DNA of 46,433 bases from Desulfobacterales bacterium HSG17 (GTDB lineage: Bacteria; Desulfobacterota; Desulfobacteria; Desulfobacterales; Desulfococcaceae), in NCBI GenBank assembly GCA_030377945.1, contig JAUCGD010000006.1:1-46433 (forward strand), given 5' to 3'. The notes beneath the pieces were generated by a model. The model saw only the letters and a program-made list of their open reading frames with translations, was not told the DNA's origin and did no database searches. A program made the translations under genes and the position numbers. This document shows positions 1 through 9,500 of this stretch, in pieces. Position 1 is the stretch's first letter. The number at the start of each line of letters is the position of its first letter.

Positions 1-1
1 A

Positions 2-850
2 GTCATTATTACAGGTCTTTCAGGTTCCGGTAAAAGTACTGCTCTGGCAGCTTTTGAAGACTCAGGGTTTTATTGTGTTGATAATATGCCAGTAGTTCTT
101 CTTCCCAAATTATTGGAACTGCCCATAGAAAGCGCATCGGAAATTTCAGGGCTTGCTTTTGTCATGGACCTTCGGGAAAAAAGGTTTCTTTCACAATATT
201 TATCTGTTTTTGATGAACTCAAGGATAGAGGCTATTTTTTTCAAATATTGTTTCTGGAAGCTGATGAAAAAATTTTAATGCAGAGATTCAGCCAGACCCG
301 CCGTTATCATCCTCTTGCAAAAGACAGAGGGCTTTCTGAAGGGATACAGGCTGAAAAAACTCTATTAAAAGAGCTGAGAGAATCGGCAGACCAGCTTATT
401 GATACATCCAGGTATACAGTACATGATCTTAAATCCCTGATACTTGCCCTTGCCCGTGAAAGTAAAAAACGTATACCCATGCGTATTAATATAATGTCTT
501 TCGGGTTTAAATTCGGTATTCCCCATGATGCAGACCTGGTGATGGATGTCCGCTTTCTTGCTAACCCTTATTTTATCCCTGAATTAAAAGCCTTAAACGG
601 AGAAACAAAAGAAATTCAAGACTTTGTTCTCAACCGGGATGAAACAAGAAAATTTATATCCAAATACCTTGATCTTATTGATTTTCTTATTCCTTTGTAT
701 GAAAAAGAAGGCAAGGCTTATCTTACTTTGGGAATCGGATGTACAGGAGGTAAACATCGTTCTGTAGCTGTTGCATGTTCTGTTTTAAATTCAATTAATA
801 CCCCTGAACGCTGGGTAAATATAACACATCGTGATATTGGGAAAAACTGA
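2..850 (+). CDS. rapZ: RapZ family RNase adapter / nucleotide-binding protein (5' end missing)
   Basis: Seen: the reading frame is open from base 2 through the left edge, so the start codon lies outside the window. The first visible residues contain a P-loop, GLSGSGKST, followed by VDNMP. The C-terminal domain carries GIGCTGGKHRSV, the hallmark of the RapZ/YvcJ family, so only a few N-terminal residues are missing. Known: RapZ binds nucleotides and, in enterobacteria, sensor small RNAs and glucosamine-6-phosphate to control GlmS synthesis; outside that group the role is less clear. Context: in many Desulfobacterota it sits after rpoN/hpf/ptsN/hprK-like genes and before a mannose-type EIIA, which matches the next gene here. 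Cytoplasmic. Confidence 0.93.
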   Translation, partial: VIITGLSGSGKSTALAAFEDSGFYCVDNMPVVLLPKLLELPIESASEISGLAFVMDLREKRFLSQYLSVFDELKDRGYFFQILFLEADEKILMQRFSQTRRYHPLAKDRGLSEGIQAEKTLLKELRESADQLIDTSRYTVHDLKSLILALARESKKRIPMRINIMSFGFKFGIPHDADLVMDVRFLANPYFIPELKALNGETKEIQDFVLNRDETRKFISKYLDLIDFLIPLYEKEGKAYLTLGIGCTGGKHRSVAVACSVLNSINTPERWVNITHRDIGKN

Positions 851-895
851 TTTTTTGCCGTATTTTATCAGATGTTATAAATAAATGGAAAGTTT

Positions 896-1309
896 ATGAT
901 AGGTATAGTAATTGTTACACATGGCCGCTTAGGCGACTCGCTTATAGAAACTGCTGAATTTATTCTTGGTTCACGGGTTGAAGCAATGACTGCGGTTTCC
1001 ATTAATATTAATGAAGCCCCTGATGAACTGCGGGGAAAGATTGTCCGCGGTTTAAAAACGGTGAACAGAAAAAAGGGCACTTTAATTTTAACTGATATGT
1101 TCGGAGGGACACCTTCGAATTTAAGTTATTCATTTCTTGAGGAAGGAAAGGTAGAAGTTTTATCAGGTGTTAATCTTCCGATTCTGCTTAAAGCTGTTAA
1201 CAGCAGGGAGAAGATGGAGTTAGCAAAACTTTCGGAAATATTGGAAATATATGGCAAAAAAAGTATTTCCCTGGCCAGCGGTATTTTAAAAGGAAATAAG
1301 CGGAATTAA
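896..1309 (+). CDS. PTS mannose-family EIIA component
   Basis: A 137-residue protein with the fold markers of the ManX EIIA domain. The N-terminus IGIVIVTHGRLG carries the phospho-acceptor His9, and LTDMFGGTPSN carries the conserved Asp and GGTPSN loop. Known: this domain accepts phosphate from HPr. No EIIB, EIIC or EIID genes are next to it, so by inference it more likely belongs to a regulatory PTS than to sugar uptake; the preceding rapZ supports that. It lies 45 bp after rapZ and 6 bp before rimI and is probably co-transcribed with both. Confidence 0.9.
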   Translation: MIGIVIVTHGRLGDSLIETAEFILGSRVEAMTAVSININEAPDELRGKIVRGLKTVNRKKGTLILTDMFGGTPSNLSYSFLEEGKVEVLSGVNLPILLKAVNSREKMELAKLSEILEIYGKKSISLASGILKGNKRN

Positions 1310-1315
1310 AGAGTT

Positions 1316-1768
1316 ATGATTTTTCTTCCTGCAAAAGAACCAGATATAGATTCCATACTTGAAATAGAAAAGGTTTCTTTTACCCGCCCCTGGTCCAGAC
1401 AATTATTTATAGATGAATTATCCTGTAAAACAGCCTTGAACTATGCAGCAAAATCAGATACTAATGCATTAATTACGGGGTATCATTTTTTTCGTTTGAT
1501 TGCTGATGAGATGCATATACTAAAGATTGCAGTTTCTCCTTTATGGAGATGTTGCGGTATTGCCTCACAAATTCTTGAAAAAAGTATTGGCCTTGCCTTA
1601 AAAAAAGGTGCAATAAAATCATTTCTTGAGGTCAGACCCTCAAATACTTCAGCATTATCCCTTTATGGGAAAATGGGTTTTCAACTTATAGGCAAAAGGC
1701 CGGGGTATTATCCTGAAACAGGAGAGTATGCCCTGGTATTTATGAAAAACCTGGAGGAGGTATCATGA
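1316..1768 (+). CDS. rimI: Ribosomal-protein-alanine N-acetyltransferase RimI (GNAT family)
   Basis: A 150-residue GNAT acetyltransferase. The acetyl-CoA binding region is visible as IAVSPLWRCCGIASQIL (motif A, with CCG in place of the usual RxxG), followed by EVRPSNTSALSLYGKMGF and GKRPGYYP, which are typical of RimI. Known: RimI acetylates the N-terminal alanine of ribosomal protein S18. The stop overlaps the gap start codon by four bases (ATGA), which suggests translational coupling. Another GNAT specificity cannot be excluded from sequence alone. Confidence 0.85.
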   Translation: MIFLPAKEPDIDSILEIEKVSFTRPWSRQLFIDELSCKTALNYAAKSDTNALITGYHFFRLIADEMHILKIAVSPLWRCCGIASQILEKSIGLALKKGAIKSFLEVRPSNTSALSLYGKMGFQLIGKRPGYYPETGEYALVFMKNLEEVS

Positions 1769-2769
1769 GCATAAGAATCGGTATTAACGGCTTTGGAAGA
1801 ATCGGGCGTCTTGTTTTCAGGGCTGCCATGAAAAACTCTGAAATAGAGATTGTTGCAGTAAATGATTTAATGGATGCAGCAACAATGGCTCATTTACTAA
1901 CCTATGATTCTGTTCATGGCAAATTTGATATGGATGTCACTGTTAAAGATGATTCCATGCGTGTTGGCGGCAAACCAATAAGTATTATATCGTTAAAAGA
2001 GCCTTCAAAATTGCCCTGGAAAGAACTTGGTGTTGATATTGTTGCAGAATGCACAGGGTTATTCAGAGACTTGCCAAGTGCTTCGGCTCATCTTGAAGCA
2101 GGGGCAAGAAAGGTCATAATATCTGCTCCGGCCAAAGACCCTGATGTAACAATTGTTCTTGGGGTCAACTCAAGCCAGTATGATCCGCGCAACCACCATA
2201 TTATATCCAATGCGTCCTGTACTACCAATTGTCTTGCTCCTGTTGCCAAAGTACTTCTTGAAAATTTCGGAATCAAAAGTGGATTAATGACCACAATTCA
2301 TGCCTACACAGGAGATCAGCGGCTTCTGGATTTTCCCCATAAGGATCTCAGAAGGGCCAGGGCTGCGGCCTTATCCATGATTCCAACAACAACAGGAGCT
2401 GCCCGTGCGGTTGCTCTTGTACTACCTGAACTTACAGGAAAACTAAACGGACTGGCAGTTCGAGTTCCCACTCCCAATGTATCTATTGTTGATTTTGTTG
2501 CTGTTCTGGAAAAAGACGGGGTCAGCGCAGCAGATGTAAACAATGCTCTTAAAGAGGCTTCGGAAGGATCTCTTTCCGGTATTTTAGGATATAGTGACCT
2601 GCCCCTGGTTTCTTCGGATTTTAACGGTTCGTCTTTATCTTCAATTGTAGATGCACCCACCACCTATTCTGTTGGAAATATGGTTAAGGTGCTTTCCTGG
2701 TATGATAATGAATCAGGCTATTCTCACAGAATGACAGATCTTGCTGTCATGATCGGAAAGCAGCTTTAA
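1765..2769 (+). CDS. gap: Type I glyceraldehyde-3-phosphate dehydrogenase
   Basis: A full-length 334-residue GAPDH. It starts with the NAD-binding GINGFGRIGR motif and has the catalytic loop NASCTTNC with Cys152, followed by TTIHAYTGDQ with the catalytic His about 27 residues later. It oxidises glyceraldehyde-3-phosphate to 1,3-bisphosphoglycerate, or runs in reverse in gluconeogenesis, in the cytoplasm. It overlaps rimI by four bases and precedes tpiA by 19 bp, so two adjacent steps of triose metabolism are encoded together. Confidence 0.97.
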   Translation: MSIRIGINGFGRIGRLVFRAAMKNSEIEIVAVNDLMDAATMAHLLTYDSVHGKFDMDVTVKDDSMRVGGKPISIISLKEPSKLPWKELGVDIVAECTGLFRDLPSASAHLEAGARKVIISAPAKDPDVTIVLGVNSSQYDPRNHHIISNASCTTNCLAPVAKVLLENFGIKSGLMTTIHAYTGDQRLLDFPHKDLRRARAAALSMIPTTTGAARAVALVLPELTGKLNGLAVRVPTPNVSIVDFVAVLEKDGVSAADVNNALKEASEGSLSGILGYSDLPLVSSDFNGSSLSSIVDAPTTYSVGNMVKVLSWYDNESGYSHRMTDLAVMIGKQL

Positions 2770-2788
2770 GCTCATAAGGAATATAAAT

Positions 2789-3547
2789 ATGGAAATTCGC
2801 AGGCCGTTTATTGCAGGAAACTGGAAAATGTTTAAAATTACTTCTGAAGCTGTTGAAACTGCTGCACAATTAGTTAAGCTGGTGAGTGATGCAAGTGCAG
2901 AGGTGATGATAGCTCCTCCTTTTACAGCAATTTCAGCTGTAAGTGATGTACTCAAAGGCAGCCCGGTAGCACTGGGTGCGCAAAATCTTTTCTGGGAGTC
3001 TGAAGGAGCATACACAGGAGAAATATCTCCTGAGATGCTTTATTCTGCCGGATGCAGATATGTAATCACAGGTCATTCTGAAAGACGTCAGTATTTTGGT
3101 GAAACTGATGAAAAAGTGAATAAAAAAATCAGAGCGGCAATTCAGGCCGGACTGATCCCTATTTTTTGCGTTGGTGAAACCGACTCAGAAAGAGAATTAA
3201 AAAAAACATTTTCTGTACTTGACAAACAGATAAAAAAAGGTTTAGAAGGTTTTTCCTCTGATGAGCTGAAGGATCTGGTCATAGCTTATGAACCGGTCTG
3301 GGCTATTGGAACAGGTAAAACAGCGACTAATGAACAGGCTCAGGAAGTACATATTTATCTGCGCTCGTTAATTGAGAAAAAATTTGGAAATGTCCTTGCC
3401 AACTCCTTACGAATACTGTATGGAGGAAGCGTTAAACCAAACAATATCTTCGAATTAATGCGTATGCCTGATATTGATGGTGCTCTTGTAGGCGGCGCAA
3501 GCCTGGATGCAGAAACATTCAGCAAAATAGTTCGATTTGATATTTAA
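2789..3547 (+). CDS. tpiA: Triosephosphate isomerase
   Basis: A 252-residue TIM barrel of normal length. Catalytic residues are visible: Lys13 in AGNWKM, His96 in GHSERR and Glu168 in AYEPVWAIGTG; the phosphate-binding loop YGGSVKPNN is near the C-terminus. It interconverts dihydroxyacetone phosphate and glyceraldehyde-3-phosphate. It follows gap closely. Just after the stop, a short stretch resembling the last codons (TTGATATTTAAA) recurs up to about base 3600, a decayed tandem duplication. Confidence 0.97.
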   Translation: MEIRRPFIAGNWKMFKITSEAVETAAQLVKLVSDASAEVMIAPPFTAISAVSDVLKGSPVALGAQNLFWESEGAYTGEISPEMLYSAGCRYVITGHSERRQYFGETDEKVNKKIRAAIQAGLIPIFCVGETDSERELKKTFSVLDKQIKKGLEGFSSDELKDLVIAYEPVWAIGTGKTATNEQAQEVHIYLRSLIEKKFGNVLANSLRILYGGSVKPNNIFELMRMPDIDGALVGGASLDAETFSKIVRFDI

Positions 3548-3616
3548 ATCAGGTTGATATTTAAAACTGGTTGATAAGAAATCGGTTAATATTTAAAATT
3601 TGGAAATTTATTTTTT

Positions 3617-4081
3617 ATGTCCGCGTTATTGATTACTTTGCATGTAATAGTATGTATTGCTTTAATTATGATAGTTCTGCTGCAAACAGGAAAAGGAGCA
3701 GACATGGGAGCCGCATTTGGAGGCGGATCAAGCCAGACTCTTTTTGGCAGTACAGGAGCTTCAACCTTTTTAAGTAAAGCAACAACTATTGCAGCTGTAC
3801 TTTTTATGCTTACCTCACTGGGGTTGGCATATATGTCATCACACAAGATGACCTCATCTATTATGACAGATGTAGAAGTTGAAGTTCCTGCTGCAACTGA
3901 AACTCCAGCTCCCCAGACTGATAAGAAATCTGTAAAAGAGGTAAGTTCACAGATTATGACAATCCCGGTTTCTCAAGCAGATGCACCAGCTGCACAGGCA
4001 GTAACAGTTCCGCTTGATCAGACAGAAAAACCTGCAACTGAATCTGAAAAGCCGGTATCTGAAGAAACAAAGACCGAGTAA
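3617..4081 (+). CDS. secG: Preprotein translocase subunit SecG with long C-terminal tail
   Basis: The first 75 residues match SecG: a transmembrane helix (about residues 3-22), the conserved cytoplasmic loop QTGKGADMGAAFGGG and LFGS, then a second transmembrane helix (about 54-72). SecG assists SecYE in protein export across the inner membrane. The remaining 80 residues form a Pro/Thr/Glu-rich, probably disordered tail, which makes the 154-residue protein longer than a minimal SecG. The position after tpiA and before a tRNA-Leu gene is the classic secG context. Confidence 0.93.
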   Translation: MSALLITLHVIVCIALIMIVLLQTGKGADMGAAFGGGSSQTLFGSTGASTFLSKATTIAAVLFMLTSLGLAYMSSHKMTSSIMTDVEVEVPAATETPAPQTDKKSVKEVSSQIMTIPVSQADAPAAQAVTVPLDQTEKPATESEKPVSEETKTE

Positions 4082-4091
4082 AAAAAATAAT

Positions 4092-4178
4092 GCCGAAGTG
4101 GTGGAATTTGGTAGACACGCTATCTTGAGGGGGTAGTGGGCTACGCCCGTGCCGGTTCAAGTCCGGCCTTCGGCACCA
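4092..4178 (+). tRNA. tRNA-Leu (anticodon GAG)
   Basis: The acceptor arm GCCGAAG pairs with CTTCGGC at the 3' end, followed by discriminator A and an encoded CCA. The anticodon stem CTATC/GGTAG encloses a loop TTGAGGG with anticodon GAG, which reads CTC and CTT leucine codons. The variable arm GTGGGCTACGCCC is long, as expected for a class II leucine tRNA, and the T arm is GCCGGTTCAAGTCCGGC. Total length is 87 nt. Confidence 0.96.
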
Positions 4179-4183
4179 AATAT

Positions 4184-4234
4184 AAAAAAGTCAGGCAATT
4201 TGATTTACAAATCAAATTGCCTGACTTTTTTTTT
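4184..4234 (+). terminator. Rho-independent terminator after tRNA-Leu
   Basis: An A-run leads into a near-perfect inverted repeat of about 18 bp per arm (5' arm AAGTCAGGCAATTTGATT, 3' arm AATCAAATTGCCTGACTT), separated by only a few bases and followed by nine or more T residues. It would end the rapZ-secG-tRNA transcript and, given the A-run, could work in both directions. Confidence 0.9.
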
Positions 4235-4374
4235 GACCTGTGAATAATCCCTTGACGTAATTCCTCATGACGTGCAACATATATCTTTAATATATAATTT
4301 TATTCTTGTTCTTTATATAATGCAGGAACGAGTTAAAAGCATTTCAGAAGCATAAAAAACCGGAGAAGATATTT

Positions 4375-5550
4375 ATGAGTGATTTTTTTTTACCTGCAAT
4401 CAGGGTCAGGGGATACCGCCCTTTTCGTGATGTTTTATTTCGATTTAATCGTCTTGAAGTAATTATCGGTGCAAATGGTTCAGGAAAAACAAGCCTGTTT
4501 GATTTTCTTAAACTATTAAGAGATTCGTGCAATATTGAGATTCCTCATGAATTTATAACAGGTAAACAGGGTCAGAAGGTATTTCATCAACCAGGAGAAG
4601 ATAAAATTTTCTGGAATGTCCAGATAGACTGTAAAAAAACACCTCTTTTTTATCAGGGCGAAATTGAAGAAGACAAGGGATTGGTTAAGGTCGCTTTTGA
4701 ACGTATAATTACAAAAAAATCCATAGATAAAAAAAATCCGGGTGGTTTTACTTTTTTGGATTTTAGAAATGGCATGGGCCTGGTCAGAGACCCAGATGAT
4801 GGTGATTTTCTCAGAAAAGAATGGAACCTTGGAAAGAACAATCAGTTGGGACTGGGTGCTGTCACCGATGCAAATCTGACCATGCTCTATAAATTAAGAG
4901 AATACATTCGCAACTGGCGCTTTTATAATGGTTCAAAATTCAATTCTGAGAAAATACGCCGGCCTGTTCCTGACACCTGTACCCAGCTTTTAGATGAAGA
5001 TGCAGGAAATCTCAGCGCTATTATTTTTAAATTAATGACAGAGCATTCGGAAGCATTTGAAGATTTAAAATCGCTTATTCAATTTGCAATACCCGGATTT
5101 AAGAATCTTGAAGCCAGGCAGACCGGAATAAACGGAGAGGTCTTTACCTTCTGGCAGGAAGATGGTGTTGAAACGGAACTTAACTTTGCAGATCTTTCAG
5201 ACGGCATTCTCCGATTTATTGCATGGTCAACATTGTGTGTTATGCCCTCTCCTCCGTCTTTGATATGTATTGATGACCCTGTTCAGGGACTTCATCCAAG
5301 AACATTGCCGGTTCTGGCAGGATTATTTGAAAAAGCATCGGAAAGAACCCAGGTTTTGCTGGCAACACATGCTTCATATTTTCTTACACAATTTGATATG
5401 GAAAATATTGCAATTTTGAAAAAAACTTCAGGCGGAAGCGTATATACAAATGTCCGCCATTCTCCGGCAATATTAAATCATTTACAGCAGATAGAAGATG
5501 AAGAACTGCAGCAGATGCATCGAGCAGACGAACTGGAAGGGATGTTTTAA
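4375..5550 (+). CDS. AAA family ATPase (AAA_21 / RecF-like), standalone
   Basis: A 391-residue P-loop ATPase of the SMC/RecF-like class. Walker A is GANGSGKTS near residue 35, an ABC-type signature LSDGILRF lies near residue 277, and Walker B is LICIDDPVQGLHP, followed by the H-loop LATHASY. There is no TOPRIM or nuclease domain, so it is shorter than OLD nucleases. It is preceded by the tRNA terminator and AT-rich spacer, so it is probably a single-gene unit; a GGAG lies upstream of the ATG. A distant relative at 33.1-34.4 kb is paired with a DUF4276 gene, whereas this one has no such partner. The role is unknown; DNA-related or defence functions are possible. Confidence 0.8.
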   Translation: MSDFFLPAIRVRGYRPFRDVLFRFNRLEVIIGANGSGKTSLFDFLKLLRDSCNIEIPHEFITGKQGQKVFHQPGEDKIFWNVQIDCKKTPLFYQGEIEEDKGLVKVAFERIITKKSIDKKNPGGFTFLDFRNGMGLVRDPDDGDFLRKEWNLGKNNQLGLGAVTDANLTMLYKLREYIRNWRFYNGSKFNSEKIRRPVPDTCTQLLDEDAGNLSAIIFKLMTEHSEAFEDLKSLIQFAIPGFKNLEARQTGINGEVFTFWQEDGVETELNFADLSDGILRFIAWSTLCVMPSPPSLICIDDPVQGLHPRTLPVLAGLFEKASERTQVLLATHASYFLTQFDMENIAILKKTSGGSVYTNVRHSPAILNHLQQIEDEELQQMHRADELEGMF

Positions 5551-5679
5551 AAACAATCTGCTGTTTTTCCCCTCAAGCAATCATCCCTTTTTCATATTTC
5601 AAACTGTTCTTATAAAAAATAGCTGCCTGATTTTTTTAACTGTTTCCTTACATTGAAGATATAAAAGGAATCAACCTTT

Positions 5680-6519
5680 ATGAAATATTATCTCAAACAA
5701 ATATTGGAGGAATTGTACAGGATAAGGGGGGTTGATTTCAGCGAATACCGTCAGGAATATATTGAAAAACGGATTGACAAAAATATAAAAGAATTAAAAA
5801 CAGACCCTGAAACATATTTGGCCTGCCTTCAAAAAAATCATTTGGAATGCGACCGCATCATCGACGATGTCTTGATAAATGTCAGTTCTTTTTTTAGAAA
5901 TCCCCTTACTTTTGAAATAATTGCTCAAAATTTGATTCCACAGATCATTGACAGGAAAAAAAAAGAAAAAACCCGTGAAATACGAATATGGAGTGCTGGC
6001 TGTGCTACTGGAGAAGAGGCATATTCTATTGCTATACTGATTGCTGAGGCTTTAAAAAATGAAGAACAAGACTGGTGGACGGCCTATATATTTGCTACTG
6101 ACATCAGTTCAGCTTCCTTGAAATCTGCCATATCAGGAAATTATAAACGTGAAGGTCTTCAAGATACAAAACTTGGAATTATTGACCAATATTTTATTGC
6201 CAGGGAAAATAGATATGAAGTCCGGCCCTTTATTCGTAAAATGGTGCGTTTTTCCAGGGATGACCTGACATCTGACAGCAGATTTGCACCTGCTGACAGC
6301 GTGTTCGGTTCATTTGATCTTATACTGTGCCGTAATGTTGTGATATATTTTTCTTTGGAGCTTCAAAAAAAAGTTTTTAAAAAATTATATACATCATTAG
6401 ATAGAAACGGTTATCTGATCCTCGGCAGGGCAGATTCTCCTGACCGTTTAACCCAATCCAGACTAATTACAATGGACAGCATGAGCCGTATATTTCTTAA
6501 ACCGGAGGTAAAAAATTGA
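5680..6519 (+). CDS. cheR: CheR-type chemoreceptor glutamate methyltransferase
   Basis: A 279-residue protein with both CheR domains: an N-terminal helical domain (EYIEKRIDKNI) and a SAM-binding domain with IWSAGCATGEEAYSIA and FDLILCRNVVIYFS. Known: CheR methylates glutamates in the signalling helices of methyl-accepting chemotaxis proteins. It is the first gene of a signalling cluster. Its stop overlaps the TTG start of the giant kinase by four bases, and a CheD-type deamidase gene follows that kinase. No receptor is encoded in this operon; two receptors are encoded at 38.4-42.5 kb. Confidence 0.93.
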   Translation: MKYYLKQILEELYRIRGVDFSEYRQEYIEKRIDKNIKELKTDPETYLACLQKNHLECDRIIDDVLINVSSFFRNPLTFEIIAQNLIPQIIDRKKKEKTREIRIWSAGCATGEEAYSIAILIAEALKNEEQDWWTAYIFATDISSASLKSAISGNYKREGLQDTKLGIIDQYFIARENRYEVRPFIRKMVRFSRDDLTSDSRFAPADSVFGSFDLILCRNVVIYFSLELQKKVFKKLYTSLDRNGYLILGRADSPDRLTQSRLITMDSMSRIFLKPEVKN

Positions 6520-9500
6520 TAATTTTGAACAAATTAACCATTAAATCAAGATTGATATTGGCTTTTGCTCTTATGTTGTTAGTTTTTATAGTATTTGGGT
6601 TTATTTCTATTTTTGAAATGAATCAATTGGGAAAATTGACAAGAACTCTGTATGACCATCCTCTCCAGGTTTCCAATGCAGCATTAAGAGCCAGTACGGG
6701 TGTAATCAAAATGCACAGAAGTATGAAAGATATTTCCATTTCAGAATCAAAAATGGAGATGGAAGATGCTATTTTATCAGTCAGAAAAGAAGAATTTTTG
6801 GTTTATGATAATCTTGACATTGTAAAAAAACAGATACTTGGACTTGAAGGAAAAAAACTGGAGCAGGATACCCGGAAGATTTTTGCCAATTGGAAACCTA
6901 TTCGAAATGAGGTAATTAATCTGGTGATGAAAGGAGATAAAATAAATGCTGCCAGGATTACAAGGCAAAAAGGGGCTGATTATGTTGCTATGCTGGAGCA
7001 AAAGATGCTTGATTTAACATCCTATGCCAGAAACAAGGCTGATGGATTTATGAAAGATGCTGAAAATACACAGGAAAATATTATTCAAAATACAATTTTG
7101 ATTATCCTTGGCACAGCGTTCCTGTCATTTATTATTGCATTTTTAATGGTTAACAGTATTCTTTCCTGTGTTAATGCCCTGAGAAATACCATGTCTGAAA
7201 TAAAGTCCAGCGGTAATCTTCTTCACTCGGATATGAAAGGACATCATGAAATTGCAGAAATGTCCCGGCATTTTAACATACTGATAGATATGCTGAAAAA
7301 TCAGCTTTGGGCAAGAGACGGTCTTAATGCTTTAAACAATGAATTGGCCGGGGAAATTTCTTTTGGCGAACTGGTGGATAAAAGCATAAATTATATATCA
7401 AGATATATTGATGCCTGTACAGGAGCACTTTATATTTATGACAATAAAAATTCCATATGCGAATTAAAAGGAGCTTATGCTTTTGTTGAGCGCAAATACC
7501 TTTCCAATAAATTTGCTCTTGGTCAGGGTATTGTGGGCCAGGTAGCACTTGAAAAAAAACCCATCCTTCTTAAAAATATTACAGCTGAACAGGCCGTTGC
7601 AATTTCCGGTACTGTCAGTGAACCCCCGAAAAATATTTATGCTGTTCCCTTAATTCATGAAAAAAAATTATATGGAGTTATGGAGGTGGCAGCTTTTGAA
7701 AATATTAACTCTGTTAAAAAGGATTATATTAATTCTGCTATAAGTATAATTTCAACAGCTCTATACACAGCATTTCAGAGGGAACAGATTAATAATCTTC
7801 TGGATTCTGCACAAAAATCAAATGATGAACTGCAGTCCAAAACAGAAGAACTCTCCCAGACCAATGAAAAATTGACAGGTTTAAATGATGAACTAAGAGC
7901 GCAGTCAGAGGAACTGGAAGCACAGGCTGAAGAACTAAGAGCACAAAAACATGAACTGGAAGTACAGCAGATGCAGGTTGAAGAGGCTGACCGCCTTAAA
8001 TCGGAATTTCTTTCCAATATGAGCCATGAACTGCGTACCCCTCTTAACAGCGTTCTTGCATTATCTCAATTAATGATCTCCAGGGGAACAGGTAAAAATC
8101 CTGAACAGGAATCCGAATATCTTCGGGTTATAGAACGAAACGGTCGAAATTTGCTCAGCCTTATTAATGACATTCTGGATTTATCAAAAATTGAGGCAGG
8201 CCGGATGGATTTGTTTCTTACGGATTTTTCTCCTTACCAGGTAATAGCAGATGCCTTGGAAACTATTGCTCCTCTGGCAGATGAAAAAAATCTAATCATA
8301 AAAAAAGATATTGAAAAAGATCTGGTGATTCACTCGGATGAAGATAAATTACATCAGATAATTCTTAATATTATTTCCAATGCTGTAAAATTTACAGAAA
8401 AAGGTAGCATTGAAGTAAAAGTCAGGAAATTTGAAAAAACTATTTCTTTTATAGTTCGGGATACCGGCATCGGCATACCGGAATTGGAGCTGAGACATAT
8501 TTTTGATGAATTCCGGCAGGTAGACGGCTCCACAACACGAGCTTTTGAGGGGACAGGACTGGGACTGGCCATCTGCCAGAAACTGGCAGGATTGCTTAAA
8601 GGAGAGATTATTGCTGAATCAGAGGTTGGGAATGGCAGTACCTTTACTTTAAATGTCCCTTTAAAGCTTAATAATCAAGAAGAACTTGCTGATGCAGTAT
8701 CCCAATTTTCTAAAGTTCAGCCATATAAAAATCAACCAGATAAAATCAAACCCGATATAATCCCAATTGGTAAAAAAACTGAAACAGCGCAGAAACGCGA
8801 AATCCTTGGAAAAACAATTCTGGTTGTTGATGATGATGAAAACATAAGATCAATTATCAAATCTTATTTGATAGAAGCAGGATATCAAGTAAAAACAGCC
8901 ACAGGGGGCAGGCAGGGGCTTGATATGGCGCACAAGCTGAAACCTTTTGCCATTACCCTGGATATAATGATGCCTGATATGGATGGCTGGGAGGTTATTC
9001 GTGAACTTAAAACATCTGAAGATACTGCTGATATTCCTGTAATTATTGTATCAATAAGTGATGACCGTTCTACTGGAACAGCCCTGGGAGCAGCAGGATA
9101 TGTTATCAAGCCTGTTGACAGGAATATCCTGCTTTCGGAAATCAGCAAACTGGCATCAGTCCGCCAGGTAAAACAAATACTGGCAGTAGATGATGACCCT
9201 ATTGTTTTGCGCCAGCTTGAAGATCTTCTTGGGGGTAAAGGTTATCAGGTTGAAACCGCATCAAGCGGGCGTGAAGGTATTGCAAAAGCTGTTGCCAACC
9301 CTCCTGATGTAATGGTACTGGATCTGATGATGCCTGAAATGGACGGTTTCAGTGTTTTAGACAGAATACGAAAAGAACCTGCAATATCCGATCTTCCTGT
9401 AATTATTCTGACTGCCAAAGATATTAACCCGGATGACCGCACACGATTAAAGGATGCTGTTCACCGCGTAGTCAGTAAAACAACAATGGATAGTAAAGAC

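Noticed and set aside
4179..5550. tRNA-associated integrative element
   Set aside because: No integrase and no direct repeat of the tRNA 3' end were found downstream of tRNA-Leu in the window.
5551..5679. Riboswitch or small RNA upstream of cheR
   Set aside because: The 129-base spacer is AT-rich, with no conserved structure that I can recognise.
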